Shown here: positions 10,712-20,969 of the stretch, piece by piece
Position numbering within the stretch: the stretch's first letter is position 1
Layout of the letters: every line of letters begins with the position of its first letter
The notes under the pieces: generated by a model
What the model saw: only the letters and a program-made list of their open reading frames with translations
The model's database searches: none
Told to the model about the DNA's origin: nothing
Position numbers and translations under genes: made by a program
Origin: Cytidiella melzeri
Lineage: Eukaryota > Basidiomycota > Agaricomycetes > Polyporales > Irpicaceae
Assembly (NCBI GenBank): GCA_022592445.1
Contig: JABYQR010000415.1
Coordinates: 1-37,661 of the forward strand
Reading direction: 5' to 3'
DNA length: 37,661 nucleotides

Positions 10712-10988
10712 GGTCGAGTTTGTCGAAGATGCGGTGGACGACGTACATAAACAACTTGTAGTAGATGGCCAGATCCGAAGTGGCTGGATAATGATTAGCT
10801 CAGAGGGCGCATCAATTGATGCCGATCTTTACACCGCCGATTACTATATCATACACCGATGGCCCGAATTGGTACTAGCACAGTGTATGACCCTAACATT
10901 CTTGTGCACAACCTACTACTGCCCCCGTCTTCATCCTGTACCACCGTATTTGCCAGAAAGCCAATTGTTTCAAGACGTCAGCTTCACT
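10712..10988. promoter_or_regulatory. Shared divergent promoter region
   Basis: 277 bp separate the metallophosphatase ATG (10711, minus) from the chosen D-lactate dehydrogenase ATG (10989, plus). No clear TATA box was picked out. The plus frame stays open through most of it, which I treat as chance. Confidence 0.5.
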
Positions 10989-13425
10989 ATGACACTCATG
11001 CGCTCTCTTAAGGACCTGCGAATTATGGCCAGCACGTCGCTCAATGTAATGCCAGTGCGGAGTGCCACCACGTACAGAGGCGTATCGATACACCCCCGTC
11101 CTCTAACACCTGTCTGCCGTCGTGGAGACAGTGAAATCCGGAAGCGCTTTGCATCATCTGGCCCACCTACTGGCAATAGCAGCGCATCAAACAAAGCCAT
11201 GCTGCGTGGATTTTTGGCAGGGGCAAGCTTGTCTCTGACGGTTGCTCTCATTGCATACATCACGGGTGTCATCACGTTGACCGGAGGCTCTGCTAAGGAT
11301 TCTACTACATCTTTTGGTATCAAGCATGGTAGTCACGAAGACGTGCAAAACGCAATATCTGAGCTGCGAGCAGCTCTCACGAATGCGAATGCCGTAGTCA
11401 CAGACCAGGCAACTTTGCAGAATTACGGGTCCTCTCCCAACTCGTATCATCCGGCATCACCTCACTCAGTTGTTGTGCGCGTACTGAGTACAGAGGACGT
11501 TGTCGCCGTCGTCAACATTGCGAGAAAGTACAAGATTCCTATAGTGGCTTATAGCGGCGCTACTAGCTTGGAAGGTCATTTCTCAGGGGCAAGTACCGGA
11601 TTTGCCACAGCTGCTTGACGCAACTGCTTACGGTCACACTGGTAACGTAGGAGCCATCAGGAAGTATTTGCTTGGATATGTCAGGAATGGATAAAATCAT
11701 CGAGATACATGGTGGGCGCACTCATGCTGCCCTAGTTTATCTACGCTAACAAAGCCCATCTGCTAGAAACCGACGGCGATCTGGTGTGTCAAGCTGGCGC
11801 ACGCTGGGAAGATATCAATGCAACTTTGAAGGAGAAGGGTATTCCGCTTTTTTTCCCGGTAAAACTCTGATGTTGTTCTGTCGAGTATAACACTAATTCC
11901 CTCTCACAAGCTTGACCCAGGCCCCGGAGCTGTGAGTGCGACAGCACGTAAATGTTGTCATCAATGATGACTGATTGTTCACTAGACTATCGGGGGTATG
12001 ATAGGGACTGGATGCTCAGGAAGTATGTGAAATAACTATCACTCAGCACAACGTGAGTCTGCGCTAATCGGATGCTCCGACAGCCAATGCTGTAAGATAC
12101 GGAACTGCCAAAGCCGAATGGTTTTTGAACGTTGTAAGTTCTCAAACAATGATGCTTTGCCTCCTTCCAACACTGCAATCAGACTGTCGTCCTTCCAAAT
12201 GGCAAGGTCATCAAGACTCGCCGGAGAGCACGTAAATCATCTGCAGGATTCGACAGCACAAAATTGTTTATAGGCGCGGAAGGTACCCTAGGTATTGTTA
12301 CAGAGGGTGAGTGAACCGACTTGTTGCACCTCTACCCGGGCTGAACCATTCGCCTTCTAGCTACATTGCGTCTAGCTCCTCTTGTCCCGACAAAGGTAGC
12401 CATGGCGCAATTTCCCGACGTCGAGCACGCTGTCAGCGCTGTTCAGGAGATTCTGAATACGCCGCATGGTCCACACATTCGTATGTATCAGTAGTACAGT
12501 CATGCTGAAGCTACACAGCTCATCAAACATAGAATGTGTCGAGCTACTCGACGACAATAGTAAGCTAGTTACGTCGCTCAGTTCACATTACCCAAATCCA
12601 ACATCGGCCCTCAGTGATGGAAGCCATCAACAACGCGGGCCTCGTATCGAAGTCATACCCCGTACGCGATACCCTTTTTTTCAAGCTTCAAGGGACGCCC
12701 ACTGCAATCAAGGAAACCGCCGCAGCTGTGAAGCAAATTGTGAAGAAATACGGCAGCAAAGAGTTCCAATTTGCCTCTACAGATGAAGAAGCAGCCGAGC
12801 TATGGGAGAACAGGAAGTATGCCCTTATGAGCACTATGACATTTGCGGGAGAAGGAGGTCGTGTTTGGACAACGGATGTCTGGTCAGTTTACTCGGGCGT
12901 CATACATCGAGATGCGAGCTGAATCATTTACCAGCGTTCCCGTTTCGAAACTGCCTGAACTCGTATACGAAACAAAAAAGGATCTAGCGAAGCATGGTTT
13001 GAGGTCTACGATTGTTGGGCACGTTGGAGACGGCAATTTTCATGCGTTACTCATATTCAACAATGACGACGAACTGAAACTCGTTAGCGAAGCAGTCCAT
13101 CGTTTGGTACACCGTGCCATTGCTCTGGACGGTACCTGTGAGTTGCCACCTTCCTGCTCTGCATTTCCGTTATACGTCGACGTGCTCATTGTTATCCGAA
13201 GGTACCGGAGAACATGGTGTCGGTGTAGGCAAAAAGGAATATCTAATTGACGAGCTTGGCGAAGGTACGGTAGAGCTGATGCGCAGTGTGAAGCAAGCAA
13301 TCGACCCTTTGAACATCATGAACCCAACGAAGGTACTACTATATTAACTACATTACATTACAAGCACAAGCTAACAGAATGCTCTCCAGCTGTACCCCAG
13401 GCCAGACGACAAGACGAATCATTAG
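10989..13425 (+). CDS. DLD1: D-lactate dehydrogenase (cytochrome), mitochondrial
   Basis: FAD enzyme oxidising D-lactate to pyruvate with cytochrome c as acceptor. Thirteen exons: 10989-11588, 11651-11711, 11767-11858, 11911-11931, 11986-12022, 12084-12133, 12183-12306, 12361-12480, 12533-12559, 12615-12882, 12935-13137, 13202-13332, 13390-13425; 589 aa. ATGs at 10998 and 11025 are equally possible (586 or 577 aa). An Arg-rich presequence precedes a hydrophobic anchor (about residues 72-96), fitting an inner-membrane protein facing the intermembrane space. The FAD-binding core has [31 protein letters not shown] and [16 protein letters not shown]; the C-terminal catalytic part has [10 protein letters not shown] and GTCTGEHGVG. 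The first intron is GC-AG (GCAAGT). Exon 4 is 21 nt and encodes LDPGPGA. The usual SGGTSLEGH reads SGATSLEGH here. The stop is 40 bp from the convergent BMT2 stop. Confidence 0.92.
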
Positions 13426-13465
13426 CAACTACTTAGACAGGAATATTGCTTGCAAATAAGCCATG

Positions 13466-14534
13466 TCACAGCAGTATGGAGAAATTGTTTCTGTTGCCCT
13501 GCCTGATCACGGTCTTCTTTGTGTATGGCGCAAATTCGCTGTCCGGCTTGAAGACGTGCTCGGCTTTCCGATAGAGCCAGTACGCCATCTTCCCTCCGTC
13601 CTTCCATCGTGTCTTCACTTCGGTGTAGCATAATGTTGTCATGAGGCCATGCAGATACTCGGGCGTAACGTATCGTGAGTTCATGATGCAAGGTAGCGGG
13701 AGCTTTCAAGCGATAGTCAGGAAAAGGGGTGATGTACACCACCATATGAGACATAACATACCGCTAGAAAGAGAAACTGGTTCGGACGCAGCATCGTATG
13801 TGCCATTTTGAGCATACGACCTAGCCACAACCGATCAGGTCAGTACAGTGGTGAGTGAATCATCCTCTGGTTACTCACCTCGGTCTTTGGGCTCTGGAAC
13901 GAAATTGACCACTAAGCTGAGACTGATCAGGTCCCACCTATCTCGGTCCTCGTCCTCGTCTAGCCGCAGAAAATCCTGCTCCATGATATCAGGATGTCGA
14001 GAATGTAGGTCGATTGGTGTTACGTCCATCCAGGATTTACATGACGCGTAGTTGTCGGGCTTGAGAGCCCCAACGTCAAGCACTCTGTGACCATGTCGTT
14101 CCTTTAGGTCTGCGCGCAATCATATAGCGGATAGCGACTTACTTCCAGCGCTGGTCCTTGTCCTCCACACTCTTTGGGTAGCCAAGTTCCTCTAGGAACT
14201 CGAGCAAGATCTTCTCAGTCCCTCCCCCTCTGTCGTTGCCCTGTCCAATGACCGACATCTTCTGATATGCCTCCAATCCGCCCATGTCTGCAATCTCTTG
14301 GTCAATCGCCTCGAGCTCCTCTCTTGCATCGCGGGCCAGAGTCGACAGCACGTCTCCATCCCCTCCAAGAAACTTCTGCAGCTGAGTCTGACGCCTATTG
14401 AGTACATGAAATCGACGAATGACTGTTCGTGTTGCAGCTGGTTTGGACGAGCCCGAAGGACCTGCGGTGACGTTTCCCGAACGTTTCGCAGTGGTGACGG
14501 GTACTTTGCGTCTGCTCTTGCGAGCTCTAGGCAT
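13466..14534 (-). CDS. BMT2: 25S rRNA adenine-N(1) methyltransferase, Bmt2 family
   Basis: Four exons (14534-14143, 14084-13879, 13820-13762, 13702-13466) encode 297 aa. Bmt2 uses S-adenosylmethionine to make m1A in domain IV of 25S rRNA in the nucleolus. The sequence has a basic N-terminus (MPRARKSRRK, a likely nucleolar signal), a GLEAYQKMSVIGQGNDRGGG segment, the Rossmann start VLDVGALKPDN, SRHPDIMEQDF, the family signature WDLISLSLVVNFVPEP, and LPLPCIMNSRY. An ORF before this ATG continues to 14591 without a Met. The first intron needs the acceptor at 14085; nearer AGs break the frame. Length is a little below the yeast protein (337 aa). No defect seen. Confidence 0.88.
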
Positions 14535-15156
14535 TTTGGAAGCTAGTGGTCGAGCAAGGAGTTGTCCTGAAGAGTTAGTGCCGACGCTCAAGCTTTATTA
14601 TCGATCGTAGAGTGCATGAGTTGAACACGAGGATCAGAGTGAAGTATCGTCGTGGTGCAAGGCATGCAAACAGGAGGATCAGCGATTAATAATAGCACTT
14701 CACAGCAAGCAAGTGACGATTTCCGTTGAAAGAACTCGAAGAGGTCAAGACGGGACTCGGAAGAATAGTGAGAACTTGGTGAGAACGGAGCACTCACACC
14801 AGCTGTCTGAAGTGATAATATTCATGGTACCCTTGTGAGTGACGGCACGCGTGACGGTCGATGTGACTTGACGCGCCAACACGCCTCAGGCTGACAGGCT
14901 CACACATGCAGTCCGCCGCACTCACTCAGTCAGTAGCATGAGCTAGACAGCGTATCGGTCTACTGGTTCAGGTGTACCGACAAATGTTGTAGATTGTTGA
15001 ACCCAGATCTTCTTCGAGCAACACGGATGGCCTAATTCTGCCAGCCGAGTGGCTCGAAAGGGATCGGCCAGCCTCAGACGAAATAACATTTAAGCCGCAA
15101 GAAATTCGCTCTCACTTTACCTAACAACTTACCCCACTACCCTAACATTGCACATC
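14535..15156. promoter_or_regulatory. Divergent intergenic region
   Basis: 622 bp between BMT2 and the next plus-strand gene. It holds the upstream sequences of both. Around 15084-15095 there is an AT-rich ATAACATTTAAG that could act as a weak TATA element for the plus gene, followed by a C/A-rich leader. No ORF with splice support was seen. Confidence 0.4.
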
Positions 15157-15732
15157 ATGCGTTTCTTCTCTAGCACCCCCAAACCTGTTGTCACCAACAT
15201 GAATGGTCTCCCCCGGGCGACCAAGCCTATCGTCTCTTCGGACATCCGCATTCGCAGGCCGGATCGCATGCCCAAGGGACTTAACCGTAAGGATCTCATC
15301 TCTCTAGAACAGGCTCGTACTCGTCCTACCCTCATCTACGGCGGCTTCGTCGACCACAAGAGCGACATCGTGGTTTCCAACGAAAGCCCTCTTGACAGTC
15401 TAGCTCGCTGGGCAACAGAACAAGGTGGCTGTGACGACTCTGGTTCTCGTACTCTGGCAATTTCTCCTCTTCGTGCGGCTGACTTCGGCTTGGCTCCTTT
15501 CACGGCTTTCATGGACGACGAGGACGACTTTGAGGACGACGGCAGCTTCTACCAGGGATACAAATCTTCTGACGACAGCCTGGACTCTCTGCCGACTCCG
15601 ACTCCGACACTAAAGGATCATGCTCCCGTGTTCTTGCCTGGGACTGTCACCGCCAATCTAATTCCTCTCGACGTTGCTAGGGGCCGATCTGATATCCGCT
15701 ACCGACCTGAGGGCTTTGAGACTCGGAAGTGA
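15157..15732 (+). CDS. Orphan 191-aa protein, single exon
   Basis: I do not recognise this protein. An uninterrupted 576-bp ORF starts at the first ATG of the frame. Its C-rich leader (ACCCCACTACCC upstream) is typical of well-expressed fungal genes, and codon third positions are C-rich, supporting real coding. The N-terminus is basic with Phe (MRFFSSTPKP), which might be a weak mitochondrial signal. The middle has RIRRPDRMPKG and LIYGGFVDHK; an acidic run (MDDEDDFEDDGS) follows, then a Thr/Pro stretch and a basic C-terminus. No transmembrane helix or Cys pattern. It is probably a lineage-restricted, partly disordered protein. Confidence 0.7.
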   Translation: MRFFSSTPKPVVTNMNGLPRATKPIVSSDIRIRRPDRMPKGLNRKDLISLEQARTRPTLIYGGFVDHKSDIVVSNESPLDSLARWATEQGGCDDSGSRTLAISPLRAADFGLAPFTAFMDDEDDFEDDGSFYQGYKSSDDSLDSLPTPTPTLKDHAPVFLPGTVTANLIPLDVARGRSDIRYRPEGFETRK

Positions 15733-16449
15733 ATGTGGCTGCGATGATGTATTTCCCATGTAGGCGAAAGTGCATGGAAGCCGCCGGTGGCCTAGGGTGC
15801 GTTGCTTGCCTCGTGTGTGCGCGGCATGAGTGTAGGTGGCGTGCTTGAATCTGTCGGGGGTGGAAGTCACGAGTAACCATAGTGCTGTTCAAGAATCGAC
15901 ATGTGGACCAGAGACAATTGTACCCGCGCGTTGAGTACTGACATTGCAGCGTAACTAGGTCTTCGACATCCATCAAGCCACGTAGCCAGCCGCGACCTCA
16001 CCCGAAATCTCAAAGGGTGTCGAGCGCGGGGTGGCGTGTTAACCGAGGGTCTGATCAACTCGAGGACGTTGACCATCGTTCCGTGCTCGGGGCACCAACG
16101 CTGTTCCTGGTCTGGCCAGTGAGTAGTATCCGCCTTGGATCGACCCTATTCGAATACTGACGATGTACTTGCAGACCGGGGCAGCATCCTGAGGAAGGTC
16201 AGTCACACTGGCTTATCAAGGCCAGATGTGTACTGTCCCAGTGCAGACCTTTCCGAGGTCCTTGGGATAAGTACCTGCCTGGCGGCGTCCAGCAGGGAAA
16301 CCAACTGCGCTGAAACCGCTGCCAAAGCTTCTTTATTATAACTAGTCGGAATAATGTACAGGGGCTAGTAGGATTGATATCAATTAGTCCCTTGTACAGC
16401 AAATGTTATGGTACGCACATCGAGTATTGCGCGTGTAACAAATCACGTA
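15733..16449. other. Convergent intergenic region, no gene seen
   Basis: 717 bp between two convergent stops. Short ORFs occur on both strands but none has a believable start, splice pattern or composition. It should contain both polyadenylation regions. Confidence 0.5.
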
Positions 16450-17167
16450 TCATGGCGCAGGTACAATAGTTGTTGAACTTTCCGTTGTGTTCGGAGGGTT
16501 TGTTGAGGGTATCTCTACCACTGGGGGACGATCGCCAGACACAGCTCGTCCGTAGTGCGCGAGTAAACCGACGGCAGAGCCGATACCTGCCCCACCCAGT
16601 ACCACTGGACGTGATGTGAGTACAACACTTGAAAGAATATTCTCGGGCATCTCACAATTAATGGAGTTGGCGCGCTTCCAGAACAATGCCGGTGTGAGGA
16701 CAGCAAACAGCAGTCCTCCTATTGTAGCATGGTCGTCCGCTCGCACTGACGAGGTCTGAGAGAGCGGCGTTCATGCAATGTGCAGCGAAACAAGGCAAAG
16801 ACTCACGTTATAGGTTGCTACCAACCTTCTGCTCCTAAGTTTTGCAGAGTCCGTCCACTGTGACCTCACGTATTCGAGCGACCCTCCACCCACGATTCCT
16901 GAATTTACCGCAATTCGTTCAATATATCCAGTCGAACTGCTTGAAATAAGTACACTCACCAGCCGAGCCTCCTAGCCATGTCGCACGAAGAACGCGGTTT
17001 ACACTCAAATGACTTCGGCCGTATCGCGAGATGGCGAATACAGCATACGCTGGTGGTGCGAACAAGGATAATAGCTGATAACCTTTCGCCATTCCTCGCC
17101 TGACGAAGAACTCTGTGTCCGCTGCATGTGTTCGGGTCGCGTCAAATAGCATGACACCGTCCGCCAT
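16450..17167 (-). CDS. Small four-helix membrane protein, Gly-rich helices
   Basis: Four exons (17167-16960, 16898-16807, 16755-16656, 16604-16450) encode 184 aa. Family recognition is only partial. There are about four hydrophobic segments: YQLLSLFAPPAYAVFAI, a Gly-rich one around WLGGSAGIVGGG, ATIGGLLFAVLTPALFW and VLGGAGIGSAVGLLAHYG. Paired GG/GxxxG patterns resemble Tim17/22/23-like or complex I accessory membrane proteins, but I would not name it from this. The last 30 residues are Pro/Thr-rich and polar. The 51-nt intron at 16605-16655 is stop-free, so retention would insert 17 residues into the helix hairpin. It is divergently paired with TEL2. Confidence 0.75.
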
Positions 17168-17439
17168 GATGAGCTGCTCGTAGGTAACGGATTGTGCGTT
17201 TGGCAGAGGATCTGAACAAGAGATTGGAGGGAGTCGTGCGAGCTGTCCGCTGCCAGCGTGTTGTGTGAGTGTGCGTCATGACGGCCATAAGCGGCCCGAA
17301 GAGAGGTCACGCAGATATCACGTGGTAGATCTCTAGAGGTAGAGAAGCGCACATTTATCGGCTTTACCCCTTACTAGAGCAGCAGGAAAGTGAGTTGTTC
17401 AAGTTCAGGCAGCTAACCAGGCTCAATGATTTATGCAGG
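17168..17439. promoter_or_regulatory. Shared divergent promoter with TEL2 5'-UTR intron
   Basis: 272 bp between the two ATGs. On the plus strand 17390-17438 has GTGAGT at its start and TGCAG at its end (49 nt), finishing one base before the TEL2 ATG, so a 5'-UTR intron is likely. Confidence 0.55.
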
Positions 17440-20400
17440 ATGTCAACTGAATATCTTCAAAGCACATATGCACAGATCAACGAAGTCATCGCCAAGCTAC
17501 AATCGCCTGTGAAGGACCTTCCGATCCTACTTGAGTTACTTGCATCACCACTAGGAGGATTGAATATCTTACCGCCGCGGTTTGTCAAGTACAACACTTA
17601 TCACCTCTCTCAGCAAGCAATTTCTTTGTCAAAACATCTACATCCGCTGCAGCGTGTTCTTCTGGATTCAGTGCTGCCCGCATGGGAGCATGTGCTGGAC
17701 GAGAATGATGCTTACGATTTAGTGTTACAGTACTTCGCGCCCGACCCGTTCTCTTACGGTCAAGCAGCAGCAAAGGGCATTGCACCTCAAGCGTACTCTA
17801 CTATTCTGTCTTCACCTCTCACCACACACTCCATACGTCTTCTTGTGCATTTATCAAAGTCGTATCCAATCGACGTGCTCTGGTCAGCAGTGGGCCCAGG
17901 GAGAGGTTCAAGATCTTCAAATAATGCATTAACATGGGAGGACTGCGTTCGTAATGTTTGCGCAGTTCCTTCCAGAGTGGCGAACGCGCTAGGTTCGAGA
18001 GCACCGATACCGGAAGGTCTAGAGTACGGCACATACTTTAATAACATGAGTCGGAGGCTCCATATACTTCTCACGTCATTGTCAAAGAATCCCTCTACAG
18101 GTGAGCTGCGCGGCTTTCTCTTAAGGTCTCACCGATATTGATAGTTGTATTCAAGACAATCTGGCAGCCATCAGCTACCTCTTGACCAAACTTGTGAATA
18201 TCGGAGTGTTCCCTTCATCGCCACCATGGAGCCCTTCACAGCCATCCTTCTTCAACGTCATTCTACACTCTATCCGTGCAGACTTAGACTCATCGTCGCA
18301 ACTAGAGCTGTATTGGCCACAAACGTTCGGCTCCGTATCCTCAATATCTAGTCTTCAAACTATCACAGTCTCCCTATTATCTCACTTATCTTCCATACCG
18401 GACTTGAACGGCTCGCCAGAGACACGTGCCCTCGTGAAGAGAGAAGCGATGCTGTTGAATGTGGTCATTGGGCCTTTAACAGAGGACAGCGAGATTACCG
18501 ACAGTCTCACAGCTACGGCTCTTGGACGACAATGGACCGTGGGGCATGCGCGAATCTTGGCGTGCTTGGCTGCTGGATGTGGCACTCCTGCCACAAACAC
18601 CACCGGTAAGATCCGCGCAACAAAATCTCAAGGGTGTGCGAGTATTCATGCGTTGCTAGGCGTTGAGCTACTCCTTTCCAGAGTGGTCGTCGTTTGGACC
18701 ACGCCAGACCACATCAAATATTCGCTCTTGGCTGGTCATCGATGTACGTGCTGTCTTGAGGAAGAAGAAATTAATCTTACTAACCCGCACGCTAGATTTC
18801 ACTGCCTTCTTCCTAATCTTGTTATCTTACTTGGTCCCTCCATCGAAAGGAAGACCTGTCCACCCTGCGATTGCTGCGCTGTCCATCTCACCCCCCTTCA
18901 TCAACTCCATCACAACGTACATCTCGCACCTCGACGCTTCCGTCAGGCGGTGCGGTATGCTAGTTGCAGAAGAAGTCGCACGAGCATGTGGGAAAAAACT
19001 GGACTTTGGCGACTGGAACGGAGATAGTGATGGAAAGCAGTGGTGTCGCGACATCAGGGAGCTCGTGAAGCACAGGGATTCTGAGGCTGACGAGTCTTTA
19101 GTCAAGATGGAGCCTCGTACATCAGATGCCGATGAAAGAAATCAATTCGGTACTGAAAAGCATCCAGGACTTAGAAAGACGCCTGTTGAAAGCAAACCCT
19201 CTGTTCACAAATCCAAGTTCACTGTAGTCTCTTCTGGATATGACTCTGACGACTCTTTGACGGGATACATATCGGAACCCGCTTCATCTCGTTCGGCAAC
19301 CCCCACTCCATCTGAACTGGAAGAAATTGAAAAGGACCCCACTCTCCGAGTCGGAAAAATTAACATTCAACGGCCGGTATACCTCGTGCAGCTGGGAGAG
19401 ATGGTCCGCCCGCTTGGCGGAGTGCGCAGTGAGGAAGAACAAGAAGAGCCTCGAAGGATTGAGATTGCACTTGAGGTTGGCGAGGAGCTGATCAGGAGGA
19501 AGAGAGCGTATGGCACGGAGTTGGGTGTGTGATACTCTTCAGCGTCAATGGTAGATTGCACTGAATCTTTCTTCAGAAGAGAACGCCATCAATCTCGCGT
19601 ATGGATTCCTCGGCTTGCAGGATAAATACGAGATCGAGGGATTCGACAAGAAACGGGAAGCCGTCTTGACAGCTCTAGTGGCGTGCTGCCCGCAGAAAGC
19701 TGCTCAGTGAGCACAGAGCCAATCTGTGTTGCATTAATAGTGCTCACACAGTCTTCTGCAGGTCGCTGGTCGAGGAATTCTTCAGGAATCAGTACTCAAC
19801 GGACCAACGCTTCGCTTTGCTAAACTCATTAATATTTGGAGCACGGGAATTGGCTGGGCTGCCTATCCCCTCCTCGATTTCTGATAGTAAACGAATAGCA
19901 TTTCCGACTAAACAGCTGCCGCCAGCTATGCATAGGAAGTATGTTACGGCGATCGACCACAATCGAACTATGAACCCTGTCCAGCATCTCTTAGAGAATA
20001 TAACCCAGGGCGCAATTGCGAGGACCAAAGACGTCGCCGAAGAGAAGATTCCCGAGATCATTCGTGAACGCAGGCTGCGCCTCAAGCAACCTCCAAAAGT
20101 TACTGAAGTTGCGCGTACGGCAGGCTTATCTCGCGGTCTACCGTCGGCACAGCTACAACCGAAGTTCACAGAAGTTGCCGCAGAACATTTTATATGCCCA
20201 CTTATGAACCGGTTCTGGCTGTTTTTGCGCGACGAACAGGCGAGGGAAACTGTGACGGCGCATCAGTCCACTCTCCACCGATACAAAGCGGCTGGAACGG
20301 GTCTCATTCTCAGCGCATTGGTGTTGTCGCAGTTCTTGCGTTCTCTGGCAATTCTGGTCCACATGGCTCGCAATGCGCCCGAGTTTCTGGCTATCATAGC

Positions 20401-20788
20401 CCCCGATGCGCTTGAATTGGCTATCACTGTTGGTACACGTCCACTCACGGAAGGACAAGACTCGGATGATGAGAAGGAAGAGATCGGCGCGATGAACGGG
20501 AAGAGCAAGGAAGCTGCGGTTCTGAACTCGTCGCTGGAGCTGGCTATTGTTGCAATTGACGGCTGTCTAGAAGTGGACGACGGCAGATCTTTGGGTCTTG
20601 AGCACACTGCGCTACTTCTCGCAGCTGGGGAATGGGCAGGCGAGGTATTGGGACATTTGGAGAAGGGCGAAAGGGTTCTAGGTGGCGGAGGGGTGCAGGA
20701 AATGAAGCTGAGACGCGCCGCCGCCGGGCTGGCACTGAAGGTCGACGAGCTCAGTACGAGATGGAGACGTAGCATGATTGGCTTGTAA
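17440..20788 (+). CDS. TEL2: Tel2/TELO2 family PIKK-stability factor
   Basis: Six exons (17440-18100, 18156-18605, 18660-18743, 18796-19524, 19577-19706, 19762-20788) encode 1026 aa. Tel2 acts in the TTT complex with Tti1 and Tti2, which together with Hsp90 and R2TP matures ATM, ATR, mTOR and other PIKKs. Seen here: N-terminal helical-repeat region, WTTPDHIKYSLLAGH near 380, the conserved SVRRCGMLVAEEVA block (447-460), an acidic Ser-rich linker (about 470-575), then YLVQLGEMVRPL and a second helical region starting around ENAINLAYGFLGLQDKYE. The linker holds DSDD (548-551, codons at 19242-19253), matching the CK2-dependent motif through which mammalian TELO2 binds PIH1D1 of R2TP. Upstream ATG choice is fixed by the 5'-UTR intron just before it. 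No defect seen. Confidence 0.88.
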
Positions 20789-20969
20789 AATTCTGCGTGT
20801 CTGTTGCTTTACTCGCACAATGGCCTGCAGACTGTGGCCAGCGCTGACACAGACAGAACGGTCATGTGGCTGACGCGACCAAATGAGCGTCTGTCTTGAG
20901 GTTTGAACCACCACGGGGATACGACCTGTCTCTCCTCCCCTCTCTCTTACTTTTTCATCGACGCATACC

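Noticed and set aside
10710..10988. Coding extension of D-lactate dehydrogenase upstream of 10989
   Set aside because: The frame is open but the translation does not look like a mitochondrial presequence and would overlap the divergent gene start.
16135..16341. Small plus-strand ORF of 68 codons
   Set aside because: Same reasons; overlaps equally long chance ORFs on the other strand.
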